The translations under genes and the position numbers were made by a program. Shown piece by piece: positions 7,911 to 15,014 of a DNA stretch of 39,178 nt. Under the pieces are notes generated by a model. The model made no database searches. It saw only the letters and a program-made list of their open reading frames with translations, and was not told where the DNA came from. Source of the DNA: an uncultured Oscillospiraceae bacterium (GTDB lineage: Bacteria; Bacillota; Clostridia; Oscillospirales; Oscillospiraceae). Each line of letters opens with the position of its first letter. Position 1 is the stretch's first letter. The DNA lies in assembly GCA_910588635.1 (NCBI GenBank), contig CAJUPW010000006.1, positions 63,033-102,210 on the forward strand. The letters run 5' to 3'.

Positions 7911-8948
7911 TTAGAACAGGGCGTTGAAGTCATCAACAATGCTGTCGCAGTCCGGGTGGACAATCAGCATCACATAGTCGCCGTTGGTGACGATGCGGGA
8001 CTGCTCCTCCCACATCGTCGTGGGACCGGGATACCAGGCCCCGCCGGGGCCGTTGCCGTCGCCTACCATGTAGTCGATGCGGGCCTGGAAGATGGACTTC
8101 ACGGTGTCCACATCGCTGCTGTCCTTCACCTGGACCAGGGCGAAGTCGCCTACGGGAGCGGGCGACAGGTCGCACAGGTAGATGACCTGCTGGGACAGGG
8201 AGAGGTCGGACAGGCCGGCGAAGAAATTGGTCAAGGTGACGTCGTCCGCCTCCGTCATAAAGGAGAACTGATACTTGCCGGTGATAGTGGAGTAGAAGGA
8301 GGACAGGTCCACCTGGGAGGAGGAGCTGTCAGAGGAACCGGAGCCGGAGCTGTCGCCGGAGGAACTGGAGCTGCCGGGGTTGGAGGCATCAGGCTTGGGA
8401 TCAGGCTTGGGATCAGGCTTGGGGTCGGGCTTCTGCTCAGGCTTGGTCTCCTCTTTCCAGTCGCAGGTGACGGCGCAGGTGGCCTTGGCGCCGTCGTACT
8501 CCACGGTGATGGTGGCCTTTCCGGGAGCGACCGCCTTGATCGTGCCGTCCTGGGACACCGTGGCGATCTTCTTGTCGCTGGAGGTAAAGGAGGCGATGCC
8601 ATCGGTGTCGGGCTCGGTGGTGTAGCGCAGCTGGAACGTGGCCCCGGCCTTGGTCAGTTTAACCTCCGTCTTGTTCAGAGTGATGGTAACGGTGGGAAGG
8701 GGCTGGAGGTCTCCATTGCTGCCCGAGCCGCTGGGGTTGGAGCTATCCGGCTGGGAGCCGTCGGGCTGAGAGCCGTCGGGGGTGGAACCGTCGGGCTGGC
8801 TGGAGCTGCCGCCGGGGGCGATGGCGCTCACGTCGGAGCCGCTCCCAGGGTTGGAGGAGGCGCTGCCGCCGCCATTTCCGCCGCCGCAGGCGGCCAGGGA
8901 CAGAATCATGGCGCCGGCCAGCAGCGCCGCAAAAACATGTCTTTTCAT
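7911..8948 (-). CDS. Lipoprotein with Big_2-like Ig domain and DUF4358 domain
   Basis: A 345-residue exported lipoprotein. The signal peptide ends in a lipobox LAAC with Cys21. A Ser/Gly/Pro-Asp-Gly-Ser linker follows (about 22-80). Next comes a bacterial Ig-like domain (about 85-165; LNKTEVKLTKAGATFQLRY, then TVSQDGTIKAVAPGKATITV). Then a KPDP repeat and Ser-rich spacer (about 170-215), and a C-terminal DUF4358 domain (about 218-345). DUF4358 proteins commonly accompany MBOAT/DHHW pairs in Clostridia but have no proven function. AAAGGAG precedes the ATG at 8948. It is probably the first gene of the cluster and may present the acylation machinery or its substrate at the cell wall. Confidence 0.85.
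   Translation of the reverse strand: MKRHVFAALLAGAMILSLAACGGGNGGGSASSNPGSGSDVSAIAPGGSSSQPDGSTPDGSQPDGSQPDSSNPSGSGSNGDLQPLPTVTITLNKTEVKLTKAGATFQLRYTTEPDTDGIASFTSSDKKIATVSQDGTIKAVAPGKATITVEYDGAKATCAVTCDWKEETKPEQKPDPKPDPKPDPKPDASNPGSSSSSGDSSGSGSSDSSSSQVDLSSFYSTITGKYQFSFMTEADDVTLTNFFAGLSDLSLSQQVIYLCDLSPAPVGDFALVQVKDSSDVDTVKSIFQARIDYMVGDGNGPGGAWYPGPTTMWEEQSRIVTNGDYVMLIVHPDCDSIVDDFNALF
8392..8433 (-). repeat. 12-bp tandem repeat encoding KPDP units
   Basis: Three and a half copies of a 12-base unit (GGCTTGGGATCA on the plus strand), the last diverged, encode the Lys-Pro-Asp-Pro linker of the lipoprotein. Copy number of such repeats can change by slippage and would alter linker length. Confidence 0.85.
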
Positions 8949-9054
8949 AGTAAGTAAAACTCCTTTTCTGTTGGGGTGTGACAGACCCCTTTTGGGGGCT
9001 TACGTGGGGTTTGACGCAGGAAAACAGAAAAGGTTCCCGAAATCAAAAATTTTT

Positions 9055-9092
9055 TAAAAAGCGGGCCCGAGCTGTCTGTCACTCGGGCCCGC
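9055..9092 (-). terminator. Terminator of the pilus operon
   Basis: Perfect 11-bp GC-rich stem GCGGGCCCGAG (9061-9071) / CTCGGGCCCGC (9082-9092) with a 10-base loop. On the minus strand it is followed directly by TTTTT (9060-9056). It lies 45 bases after the pilO stop and marks the end of the pilus transcript. Confidence 0.92.
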
Positions 9093-9137
9093 CTGATCTG
9101 TGGGGACGCCGCTGCCCTGTCCTCAAAGGGTACGGGA

Positions 9138-9680
9138 TCAGCTTTGAGACTGGTATTCAAAAAATACAACGCTTCCGTTCACCGCGGCCAGACCATCGGC
9201 GGTCTGCCCCAGGGAGATGGTGATGTCGTTCAGCATACAGCGGTACAGGCTCCCGTGGAGCCGCCGGAGGACCGCCTTGGCGGCGTTGTAGCTGTCGCTG
9301 GTGAAGCTGACGGATATCTCCCGGCGCACGATGCTCTGGGAGGCGTCCACCGTGCCGAAGGACAGGCTGTAATCCCTGGTGTCCGCGAGAATCGTGTGCA
9401 GCTCCAGCATGACCGACTGCAGGTTGTCGTAGGCGGCCAGGCCGCGGGGGGACTCCTCCCGGGCAAACAGCTCCTCCAGCTCCCGCTCCATCTGGCGCTT
9501 CTCAGTCAGACGGAGCTGCGCCGCCTCGATCTGGAGCTGACACAGCTCTGTCTCCTCCCGGGCGGCGTCCCGCTGGGCGGTCACCGGGAGGTAAAACAGC
9601 ATGACATAGCCGCTGACCGCCGCGACTGCGGCCAGCACCCCCAGCAAAATCCACTCCCGGGCGGTTAGACTGCGTTTCAT
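9138..9680 (-). CDS. pilO: PilO-like type IV pilus inner-membrane protein
   Basis: A 180-residue protein with a short cytoplasmic N terminus, one membrane helix (about 11-32), a coiled-coil (about 35-75, rich in Glu/Arg/Leu) and a small C-terminal alpha/beta domain. This is the PilO layout. PilO dimerises with PilN in the platform that aligns the pilus machine. Sequence similarity in this family is weak, so the call rests mainly on topology and on its place after pilM and pilN. It overlaps pilN by ATGA, with AAGGAGG upstream. It is the last gene of the operon. Confidence 0.8.
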   Translation of the reverse strand: MKRSLTAREWILLGVLAAVAAVSGYVMLFYLPVTAQRDAAREETELCQLQIEAAQLRLTEKRQMERELEELFAREESPRGLAAYDNLQSVMLELHTILADTRDYSLSFGTVDASQSIVRREISVSFTSDSYNAAKAVLRRLHGSLYRCMLNDITISLGQTADGLAAVNGSVVFFEYQSQS

Positions 9681-10234
9681 GGGGCGGTCTCCTCCTTCTG
9701 CAGCTGAATCAGGATGCTGGACTGGACCAGCGCCCCGGTATCCTGGGTTGTGGCGGCCGTGTTCACCCAGGTGGCCGCCACCAGCGGCGACTCCTCCAGC
9801 CGGCTGACGATCCCGGCGGTCTGAGCCAGGGTCACGCCGGAAAACTGAACCTGCACCTGGCTGCCGTTGATGGAAATGGCGTTCAGCTCCGCCTCTCCCA
9901 CCGCGCCGTCCAGCAGGTCCAGAACCTCCATGCGGTCAATGAGCTCCCGCTCCTCCTCGGTAGCGGAGTACAGGCTGTAGCGCTCCTGAACCTGGCCGTA
10001 GTCCGCCAGCTCCGCCATTATGCCGTCCAGCCGGGCCTGGGACGACTCCAGGGCCTGCTGGGCCTGCCGGGCCTCCGTCCACAGGTCGTACACCAGCACC
10101 TTGGACAGCCCCAGCAGGCAGGTCAGCGCAAACAGTACGTACAGAGCGATGGTCGCCGGTTTGGTAGTCCTGTCCGGCTTGTAGAACAGGTTCATCGTCC
10201 GCTTGGTGGGGAAGGTCTCCTTTTTTTTGCTCAT
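9677..10234 (-). CDS. pilN: PilN-like type IV pilus assembly protein
   Basis: A 185-residue protein. A cytoplasmic start (MSKKKETFPTKRTMNLFY) resembling the PilN tail that binds PilM is followed by one membrane helix (about 27-47), a coiled-coil (about 50-95) and a small ferredoxin-like C-terminal domain (GSQVQVQFSGVTLAQTAGI). Start ATG 10234 overlaps the pilM stop as ATGA. An open stretch upstream in the same frame belongs to pilM in another frame. A run of eight A residues lies in codons 3-5. The assignment depends on synteny as well as topology. Confidence 0.8.
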   Translation of the reverse strand: MSKKKETFPTKRTMNLFYKPDRTTKPATIALYVLFALTCLLGLSKVLVYDLWTEARQAQQALESSQARLDGIMAELADYGQVQERYSLYSATEEERELIDRMEVLDLLDGAVGEAELNAISINGSQVQVQFSGVTLAQTAGIVSRLEESPLVAATWVNTAATTQDTGALVQSSILIQLQKEETAP

Positions 10235-11214
10235 TTTTGTCCCCCCATCCCGGCGCCCGCCGCAAAGATGCCCTCCGCGGCCCGCTCTCCGTCTCCGGGA
10301 AGCAGCTCTTCCGGGGCGCGCAGGTTCAGGCCCACGATGTCCGCGATGGCCTTCCGCAGCGGCGGCATGACCGCGCCGCCCCCCACCAGAAAGATGTCCT
10401 CCAGGCTGCTGGAGCGGTAAGTAAACTGATAGAAATTGATTACCTTCAGGATTTCCACCGCGATGCGCTCGCACAGGTCGGTCACCCGAGGGCTGGAGTG
10501 GACGCTGTGGTAGTCGCCGGCCTTGTAGGTGCCGGCCAGGAAGGCGTCCACCCCAAGCTCGTCGGCGATGGCCAGGTCCAGGCTGCGGCCCCCCAGGGCA
10601 ATCTGACGGGTGGCCTGGACCCGGTCCCGCCACACCACCGTGATGCGGGTAAACTGGTGCCCCAGGTCCACAAAGCAGAATTCCTCCCGCCCCTCACGGG
10701 CCTGGACCAGCTGGATCAGGGCCATCTCCTGGGGCAGGACCGTTTTCAGGCGGATGCCCGCCTGAGAGAACATCTTATAGTATCCGGCCAGGGTGTTTTT
10801 GGCGGCCACGGCGGCCATCATGGGCACGCCGTTCTCACGCTCCTCCCCCTCGGCAGGCTGGCAGAGGGCGTAGTCGCAGAAATACTGGTCCGCCACGCCC
10901 TGGATAAAGTCGGAAAACTCGTAGGGCAGGTTCATCATAAGCTGCTCGGCGGTCATATTCGGCATGGTGACCAGCCGGCAGATCACCTGACTGGGCGGCA
11001 GCACCAGCGCCGCCGGGACCCTGGGCAAGGACAGCTCCTTTTTGGTCTGCTTCAAAAACTGGGTGAACATGTGGGGAAGGGCGATGGTCCCGCGCTCGTC
11101 CACCAGGTTTTCCGGCAGGCGGACCTTCTCCAGGCGGACCAGACTGTTGTCCCGGAGCAGGGCGACCTTCATGCTGCTGCTGCCCAGGTCGAACCCGAGC
11201 CTTGTTTTTGCCAT
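10231..11214 (-). CDS. pilM: PilM, actin-like type IV pilus assembly ATPase fold protein
   Basis: A 327-residue cytoplasmic protein of the PilM/FtsA actin-like fold. It has the phosphate-1 loop GFDLGSSSMKVALL at residues 7-20, the second phosphate motif CFVDLGHQFTRITVV (about 183-197) and the adenosine motif FLVGGGAVMPPLRKAI (near residue 285). PilM sits under the membrane and links PilN/PilO to the motor. GGGGGAGAG precedes the ATG at 11214. It overlaps pilN and follows pilD after an 18-base gap. Confidence 0.92.
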   Translation of the reverse strand: MAKTRLGFDLGSSSMKVALLRDNSLVRLEKVRLPENLVDERGTIALPHMFTQFLKQTKKELSLPRVPAALVLPPSQVICRLVTMPNMTAEQLMMNLPYEFSDFIQGVADQYFCDYALCQPAEGEERENGVPMMAAVAAKNTLAGYYKMFSQAGIRLKTVLPQEMALIQLVQAREGREEFCFVDLGHQFTRITVVWRDRVQATRQIALGGRSLDLAIADELGVDAFLAGTYKAGDYHSVHSSPRVTDLCERIAVEILKVINFYQFTYRSSSLEDIFLVGGGAVMPPLRKAIADIVGLNLRAPEELLPGDGERAAEGIFAAGAGMGGQK

Positions 11215-11232
11215 AATCTCTCCCCCTCTGTC

Positions 11233-12009
11233 TTAAAACAGGCCAAAATACCACTGAATCAGCGGCTCGCCCCAGCAGACCGCGTACAGCGCGCCCGCCG
11301 CCAGAAAAGGCCCGAAGGCCACCGCCGTACCCCGCCGCCTGCCCGCCAGGGCCGCCCAGGCCAGCCCGGCCAGACAGCCGGCCAGCAGCGCCAGCAGAAG
11401 CTGGGCCCAGGTCAGGTACAGGGCCAGCGCGAAGAGCAGCTTGATGTCCCCGCCGCCCATGACCTCCCGGCCCGCGAGCTTCTCCGCCAGCAGGACCAGC
11501 GCCAGCAGCCCCGCCGGGACGGCGCAGGCGGTCAGCGCGGCCAGCGCCGCCGCTTTGAGGTCCTCTCTGAGCAAAAGCAGCCAGACCGCCCGGTTGACCG
11601 CCAGCGCCGCCAGCAGCCGGCCAGGCAGGACGCGCCGGTGGGCGTCGGCCAGGGACAGCGCCAGCAGCACGGCGGCGAATATCAGCCACTGGCCCAGCGC
11701 AGGGCCCCACCCGAAGCGCCGGCCTACGCACGCAAGGGCCGCCGCCCCGCCCAGCTCCGCCCACAGGCAGTCGGAGGGGATGCGCTCCCCGCAGTATTTG
11801 CACTTCCCCCGGCGCAGCAGAAAGCTGAATACCGGAACCAGGTCCCCGGCCCCCAGCGTATGGCCGCAGGCGGCGCAGTGGGAACGGCCGGCGAACATCC
11901 GCTCTCCCGCCGCCCAGCGGGACGCGGCGCAGTCCAGAAAGCTGCCCAGCACCGCGCCGAATACCGCCAGCCAGAAGCAGAGATACGCCGTTATAATCTG
12001 TTCTTCCAT
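11233..12009 (-). CDS. pilD: Prepilin leader peptidase / N-methyltransferase
   Basis: A 258-residue polytopic aspartyl protease that removes the prepilin leader and methylates the new N terminus. The zinc-binding cytoplasmic loop shows two CxxC pairs (Cys45/48 and Cys70/73). The catalytic aspartates are Asp122 (LADAHRRVLP) and Asp188 in GGGD. Both TFPP motifs are therefore intact. It should process the pilins encoded in this operon. AAGGAGAG precedes the ATG at 12009. GC content is very high compared with pilA just upstream. Confidence 0.95.
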   Translation of the reverse strand: MEEQIITAYLCFWLAVFGAVLGSFLDCAASRWAAGERMFAGRSHCAACGHTLGAGDLVPVFSFLLRRGKCKYCGERIPSDCLWAELGGAAALACVGRRFGWGPALGQWLIFAAVLLALSLADAHRRVLPGRLLAALAVNRAVWLLLLREDLKAAALAALTACAVPAGLLALVLLAEKLAGREVMGGGDIKLLFALALYLTWAQLLLALLAGCLAGLAWAALAGRRRGTAVAFGPFLAAGALYAVCWGEPLIQWYFGLF

Positions 12010-12040
12010 AAGCTCTCCTTGTACCGGCGCCCTCAGACGC

Positions 12041-12096
12041 CCTCCAAAGAGCGGGACCCTTCCCGCCCTCTGGAGGACGCCCGCCGAAGCGGGCGT
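12041..12096 (-). terminator. Two consecutive hairpins after pilA
   Basis: Hairpin one pairs ACGCCCGC (12077-12084) with GCGGGCGT (12089-12096) around CGAA. Hairpin two pairs 12041-12056 with 12061-12076 (14 of 16 positions). No T tract follows, so full termination is unlikely. The structures may protect the abundant pilA message at its 3' end while letting limited read-through into pilD. Confidence 0.6.
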
Positions 12097-12109
12097 TGCC
12101 TTTTCTCAA

Positions 12110-12475
12110 TCAATCATCCACCCATGTGGCTGTAAACTCATCGTTTTCATAGGTCACTTCAATATGTTTAGTCTGATTAGCTGTCATTTTCCCTTGTGCT
12201 GTCTGCGAATCAGCCGTCATTTTTCCAGCTTCAAGATCATAATACTTCCCAGTTATCGCCTGATCGTCAAAATAATCAATGATAGCTGCTGCTTTTGCCG
12301 CACGCAGGTTGGCATTATCAGTTGCTTCTTTGGCATCATCCAGGGAAGTAGTTACCAGCGGAATCGACACCGCCACCAAAATGGCGATAATGGCGACTAC
12401 AATCAGCATCTCGACCAGGGTGAAGCCGCTGTTTTTGCTGAGCTTGGCGCTCAGCTTCTCTTTGAGTTTTTTCAT
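12110..12475 (-). CDS. pilA: Type IV pilin, probable major subunit
   Basis: A small pilin of 121 residues. The leader MKKLKEKLSAKLSKNSG is cut after Gly17, giving an N-methylphenylalanine and Glu22 at mature position +5 in FTLVEMLIVVAIIAIL. The hydrophobic helix is followed by a short soluble domain (to TWVDD) without a disulfide pair, because no cysteines are present. It has its own leader region, strong ribosome site (AAAGGA) and 3' hairpins, as expected for the most highly expressed subunit. The codons past the helix are AT-rich (about 40% GC near 12121-12180), unlike the rest of the operon. This suggests exchange of the exposed domain. Confidence 0.92.
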   Translation of the reverse strand: MKKLKEKLSAKLSKNSGFTLVEMLIVVAIIAILVAVSIPLVTTSLDDAKEATDNANLRAAKAAAIIDYFDDQAITGKYYDLEAGKMTADSQTAQGKMTANQTKHIEVTYENDEFTATWVDD

Positions 12476-12636
12476 GTTTGAAATCCTTTCTTTTTAGCGT
12501 TTTTATATTCGGGATAACCGCCTGTGCATATCAGCGGAAAGCTGTAAAACTGTCCTCCTTTCCTTCAAAGCTGGAATGTTATATATTCAGAGCGCATATC
12601 AAAGACGGCTCGGAATACCGGGTAAAGACAGGGGTC

Positions 12637-12677
12637 CGTGTTCCTTCCGGGAACACGACTGAGGCCATGGCCTCAGT
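12637..12677. other. Hairpin plus 20-bp perfect palindrome between pilC and pilA
   Basis: CGTGTTCC (12637-12644) pairs with GGAACACG (12650-12657), and ACTGAGGCCA/TGGCCTCAGT (12658-12677) is a perfect palindrome. They lie just after the pilC stop (12690, minus) in the 214-base gap that also holds the pilA leader. They may end or slow the long upstream transcript so that pilA can be expressed separately. An SD-like AAAGGAGG lies far upstream of pilA without a start codon in reach. No convincing sigma-A promoter was found in the gap. Confidence 0.5.
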
Positions 12678-12689
12678 CAGAAGCCGTAT

Positions 12690-13898
12690 TCAGATTGCGG
12701 CATACATACTGAACATGGGCAGATAGACCGCCATTAGAATAAACACGACAAAGATTGCCAGCACAATGATAATAGTGGGCTCCAGCAGGGACAGGGCGCG
12801 CTTGGTGCGCACGTCCACCTCGTTGTCGTAGTACTCGGCCAGCACCTTGAGGGTGGACTCCATGGAGCCGGTGGCCTCGCCCACGGCGGTCATCTGCACC
12901 AGCATGGCGGGCAGCTCTTTGCTGTAGCTCATGCACTCTCCCAGGCCGCGCCCGCCCTCCACGCCGGGCAGGGTGGCCGCGATATCCCGGGCCATACACA
13001 GGTTGGTCATGGTCCGGCCAGAGACCTCAATGGCCTGGAGAATGGGCATTCCCGCCGTCAGCAGCGTGGACATGGTGTGGGCGAACTGGCTGGCCCCCGA
13101 CATCCGGACAATCGCGCCGATGATGGGGATTTTCAGCTGCGCCCGGGCCAGGACAATCCCGCCCCTGTCCGTCATCCGGAAGGCCTGCAGGGCCAGCAGC
13201 GCCAGAGCGATTACGCCCAGCAGCACCAGAGAGTAGCGCTGGAAGAAGTGGGACAGGGCGATCAGCGCCACCGTGGTCCAGGGCAGGTCGATGTCCATGC
13301 TCTCGAACATGCTGGTAAAGGTGGGCACGGCGAAGGTCATGATGATTCCGATTACGCCGGCCGCCACCACAATTACGAAGGCGGGATAGGTCAGCGCGCT
13401 GACCACGCTCTCCCGGGTCTTGTTCATCCGCTCAAAGTAGTCCGCCAGACGCCGGAAAGCGGACAGCAGATCGCCCGACTCCTCACCCGCCCGGACCGTC
13501 TCCCGAAAGGTGGCGGGCAGGGTTTTCTCTCCCCGCTGGGTAAAGCTGTAGCTCAGGCTCCAGCCGTTGGACACGTCCTCCGACACCTGCCGCAGCAGCC
13601 TGCTCAGCGTCCTGTCCGGACACTGCTCCGCCACCAGGTCCACCGTCTGCACCAGGGGCATCCCGGCCTTCAGGATGATGGCGAACTGCTGGCAGGTCAG
13701 GGCCAGACTCTTGGCGCTGATCTTCTGGAACCGGGCCAGCGGGTCCTTCACCGCCGTCCTGGGGACCTCCTTCAGGGAGAGGACCACCTCGCAGCTCTGG
13801 CGAATCTGGGCCACCGCGTCGCTCTGGCTCACCGCCTCCACCACGCCGTTCACCCGCTCCCCGCTGGAGTAGGCGGCCTCGTATTTGTATGTGGGCAT
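12690..13898 (-). CDS. pilC: PilC/GspF-type inner-membrane platform protein
   Basis: A 402-residue type II secretion F-family protein that forms the membrane platform turned by PilB and PilT. There are two repeated cytoplasmic F domains (about 70-190 and 270-395) and three membrane helices, with the hydrophobic segments near residues 170-192, 220-240 and 375-397. Family patterns include FAIILKAGMPLVQ, GEESGDL and, in the second repeat, TLLTAGMPILQA and GEATGSM. GGAGG precedes the ATG at 13898, and the gene starts 12 bases after the pilT stop. Confidence 0.95.
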   Translation of the reverse strand: MPTYKYEAAYSSGERVNGVVEAVSQSDAVAQIRQSCEVVLSLKEVPRTAVKDPLARFQKISAKSLALTCQQFAIILKAGMPLVQTVDLVAEQCPDRTLSRLLRQVSEDVSNGWSLSYSFTQRGEKTLPATFRETVRAGEESGDLLSAFRRLADYFERMNKTRESVVSALTYPAFVIVVAAGVIGIIMTFAVPTFTSMFESMDIDLPWTTVALIALSHFFQRYSLVLLGVIALALLALQAFRMTDRGGIVLARAQLKIPIIGAIVRMSGASQFAHTMSTLLTAGMPILQAIEVSGRTMTNLCMARDIAATLPGVEGGRGLGECMSYSKELPAMLVQMTAVGEATGSMESTLKVLAEYYDNEVDVRTKRALSLLEPTIIIVLAIFVVFILMAVYLPMFSMYAAI

Positions 13899-13910
13899 GG
13901 GCGGACCTCC

Positions 13911-15002
13911 TTACTGCGGCGGCCGCTTAAAGCCCGGCGCGGCGGGCCGTCCGGGGGCGGCCGGGAATCTGTCCGCCTGGGCCTGGTCCCGCAGGGCGGA
14001 GGCGTAGGTCTCCCGGCTGATGGTCCCGGCGCCAACCAGATTCTGCAGGCAGCGGTCCATGAGGATATTGCCGATGGCCCCGGTGGTCTGGATGGCGTTG
14101 GCGATCTGGGGGGTTTTACCCTCCCGGATCAGGTTGCGGATGGCGCCGTCCACCTTCATTACCTCGCAGGCCAGCACCCGCCCGCCGCCCGCCTTGGGCA
14201 GCAGCTGCTGGCTGAGCACCGCCTTCAGGGACATGGACAGCTGCAGGCGAATCTGCTGCTGCCGGGCCGCCGGGAACACGTCCACAATGCGGTCGATGGA
14301 GTCGGCGGCGGAGTTGGTGTGGACAGTGCCGAACACCAGGTGGCCCGTCTCGGCGGCGGTGAGGGCCGTCTCGATGGTCTCCAGGTCCCGCATCTCGCCC
14401 ACCAGGATAACGTCCGGGTCCTCCCGGAGGGCCGCCCGCAGCCCGGCGGCAAAGGACTGGGTGTCCTTGCCCACCTCCCGCTGGTTGATGACGCATTTGT
14501 CCGGGGTGTAGACGTACTCAATGGGGTCCTCCAGGGTGAGGATGTGCTTGCGCTCCCGGCGGTTGATCTGGTTGAGAATGGCGGCCAGGGTGGTGGACTT
14601 GCCGGAGCCGGTCTCGCCGGTGATGAGGACCAGCCCCTGGCTGTAGGCCGGGAATTCCGCCGCCGCCGCGGGCAGACCCAGCTCAGACAGCTCGGGAATG
14701 TGTTCGTTGAGCAGCCGGATGGCGGCGGACCAGGCCCCTTGCTGGCGGAACAGGTTCAGCCTGCACCGCACCCCGGCGATGGTAAGGGCCAGATCGGCCT
14801 CTCCCACCACCCGCAGGTTGCCAAACTCCCCGCCGGCCAGCTCCCGCACGATGTTCTCGCACTGCGGGGCGGTAAGCGGCTCGCTGTCCATCTCCCGGAT
14901 GGCCCCGTCCACCCGGTACCGGGGCGTCAGCCCCCGGACCAGATGGATGTCCGACGCCCCGTCGGCCTGGGCCTGGGCGACATATTCTTCTATAAGTTTC
15001 AC
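13911..15002 (-). CDS. pilT: PilT, type IV pilus retraction ATPase
   Basis: A 363-residue hexameric ATPase that powers pilus retraction. Visible motifs are Walker A GETGSGKST at residues 129-137, an Asp box LTLEDPIEY, Walker B RAALREDPDVILVGEMRD, a His box TGHLVFGTVHTNSA and the PilT-specific AIRNLIREGK required for retraction. The start is GTG 15002, with AGGAGG upstream. The proline-rich tail after about residue 340 is not part of the conserved enzyme. Its presence beside pilB implies a dynamic pilus capable of twitching, DNA uptake or retraction-driven adhesion. Confidence 0.95.
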   Translation of the reverse strand: MKLIEEYVAQAQADGASDIHLVRGLTPRYRVDGAIREMDSEPLTAPQCENIVRELAGGEFGNLRVVGEADLALTIAGVRCRLNLFRQQGAWSAAIRLLNEHIPELSELGLPAAAAEFPAYSQGLVLITGETGSGKSTTLAAILNQINRRERKHILTLEDPIEYVYTPDKCVINQREVGKDTQSFAAGLRAALREDPDVILVGEMRDLETIETALTAAETGHLVFGTVHTNSAADSIDRIVDVFPAARQQQIRLQLSMSLKAVLSQQLLPKAGGGRVLACEVMKVDGAIRNLIREGKTPQIANAIQTTGAIGNILMDRCLQNLVGAGTISRETYASALRDQAQADRFPAAPGRPAAPGFKRPPQ

Positions 15003-15014
15003 TCCATATTCCTC

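Noticed and set aside
7956..8957. Plus-strand Gly/Val-rich open frame of 333 codons
   Set aside because: Antisense to the lipoprotein gene; its repeats simply mirror the KPDP and PDGS repeats.
8949..9054. Promoter for the DUF4358/MBOAT/DHHW cluster
   Set aside because: The region between the pilus terminator and the lipoprotein gene must hold one, but no -35/-10 pair of acceptable quality and spacing could be identified by eye.
10221..10228. Run of eight A in pilN codons 3-5 as a phase-variation tract
   Set aside because: The gene is in frame and the run encodes an ordinary Lys cluster; there is no sign of a frameshifted state.
10237..12135. Plus-strand open frame of 632 codons
   Set aside because: Antisense to pilM and pilD, both with intact catalytic or nucleotide-binding motifs.
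12476..12689. Cyclic di-GMP riboswitch before pilA
   Set aside because: Pilin genes of Clostridia sometimes have one. I looked for the conserved GEMM-I and class II cores on the minus strand and did not find them; only simple hairpins and an SD-like sequence are present.
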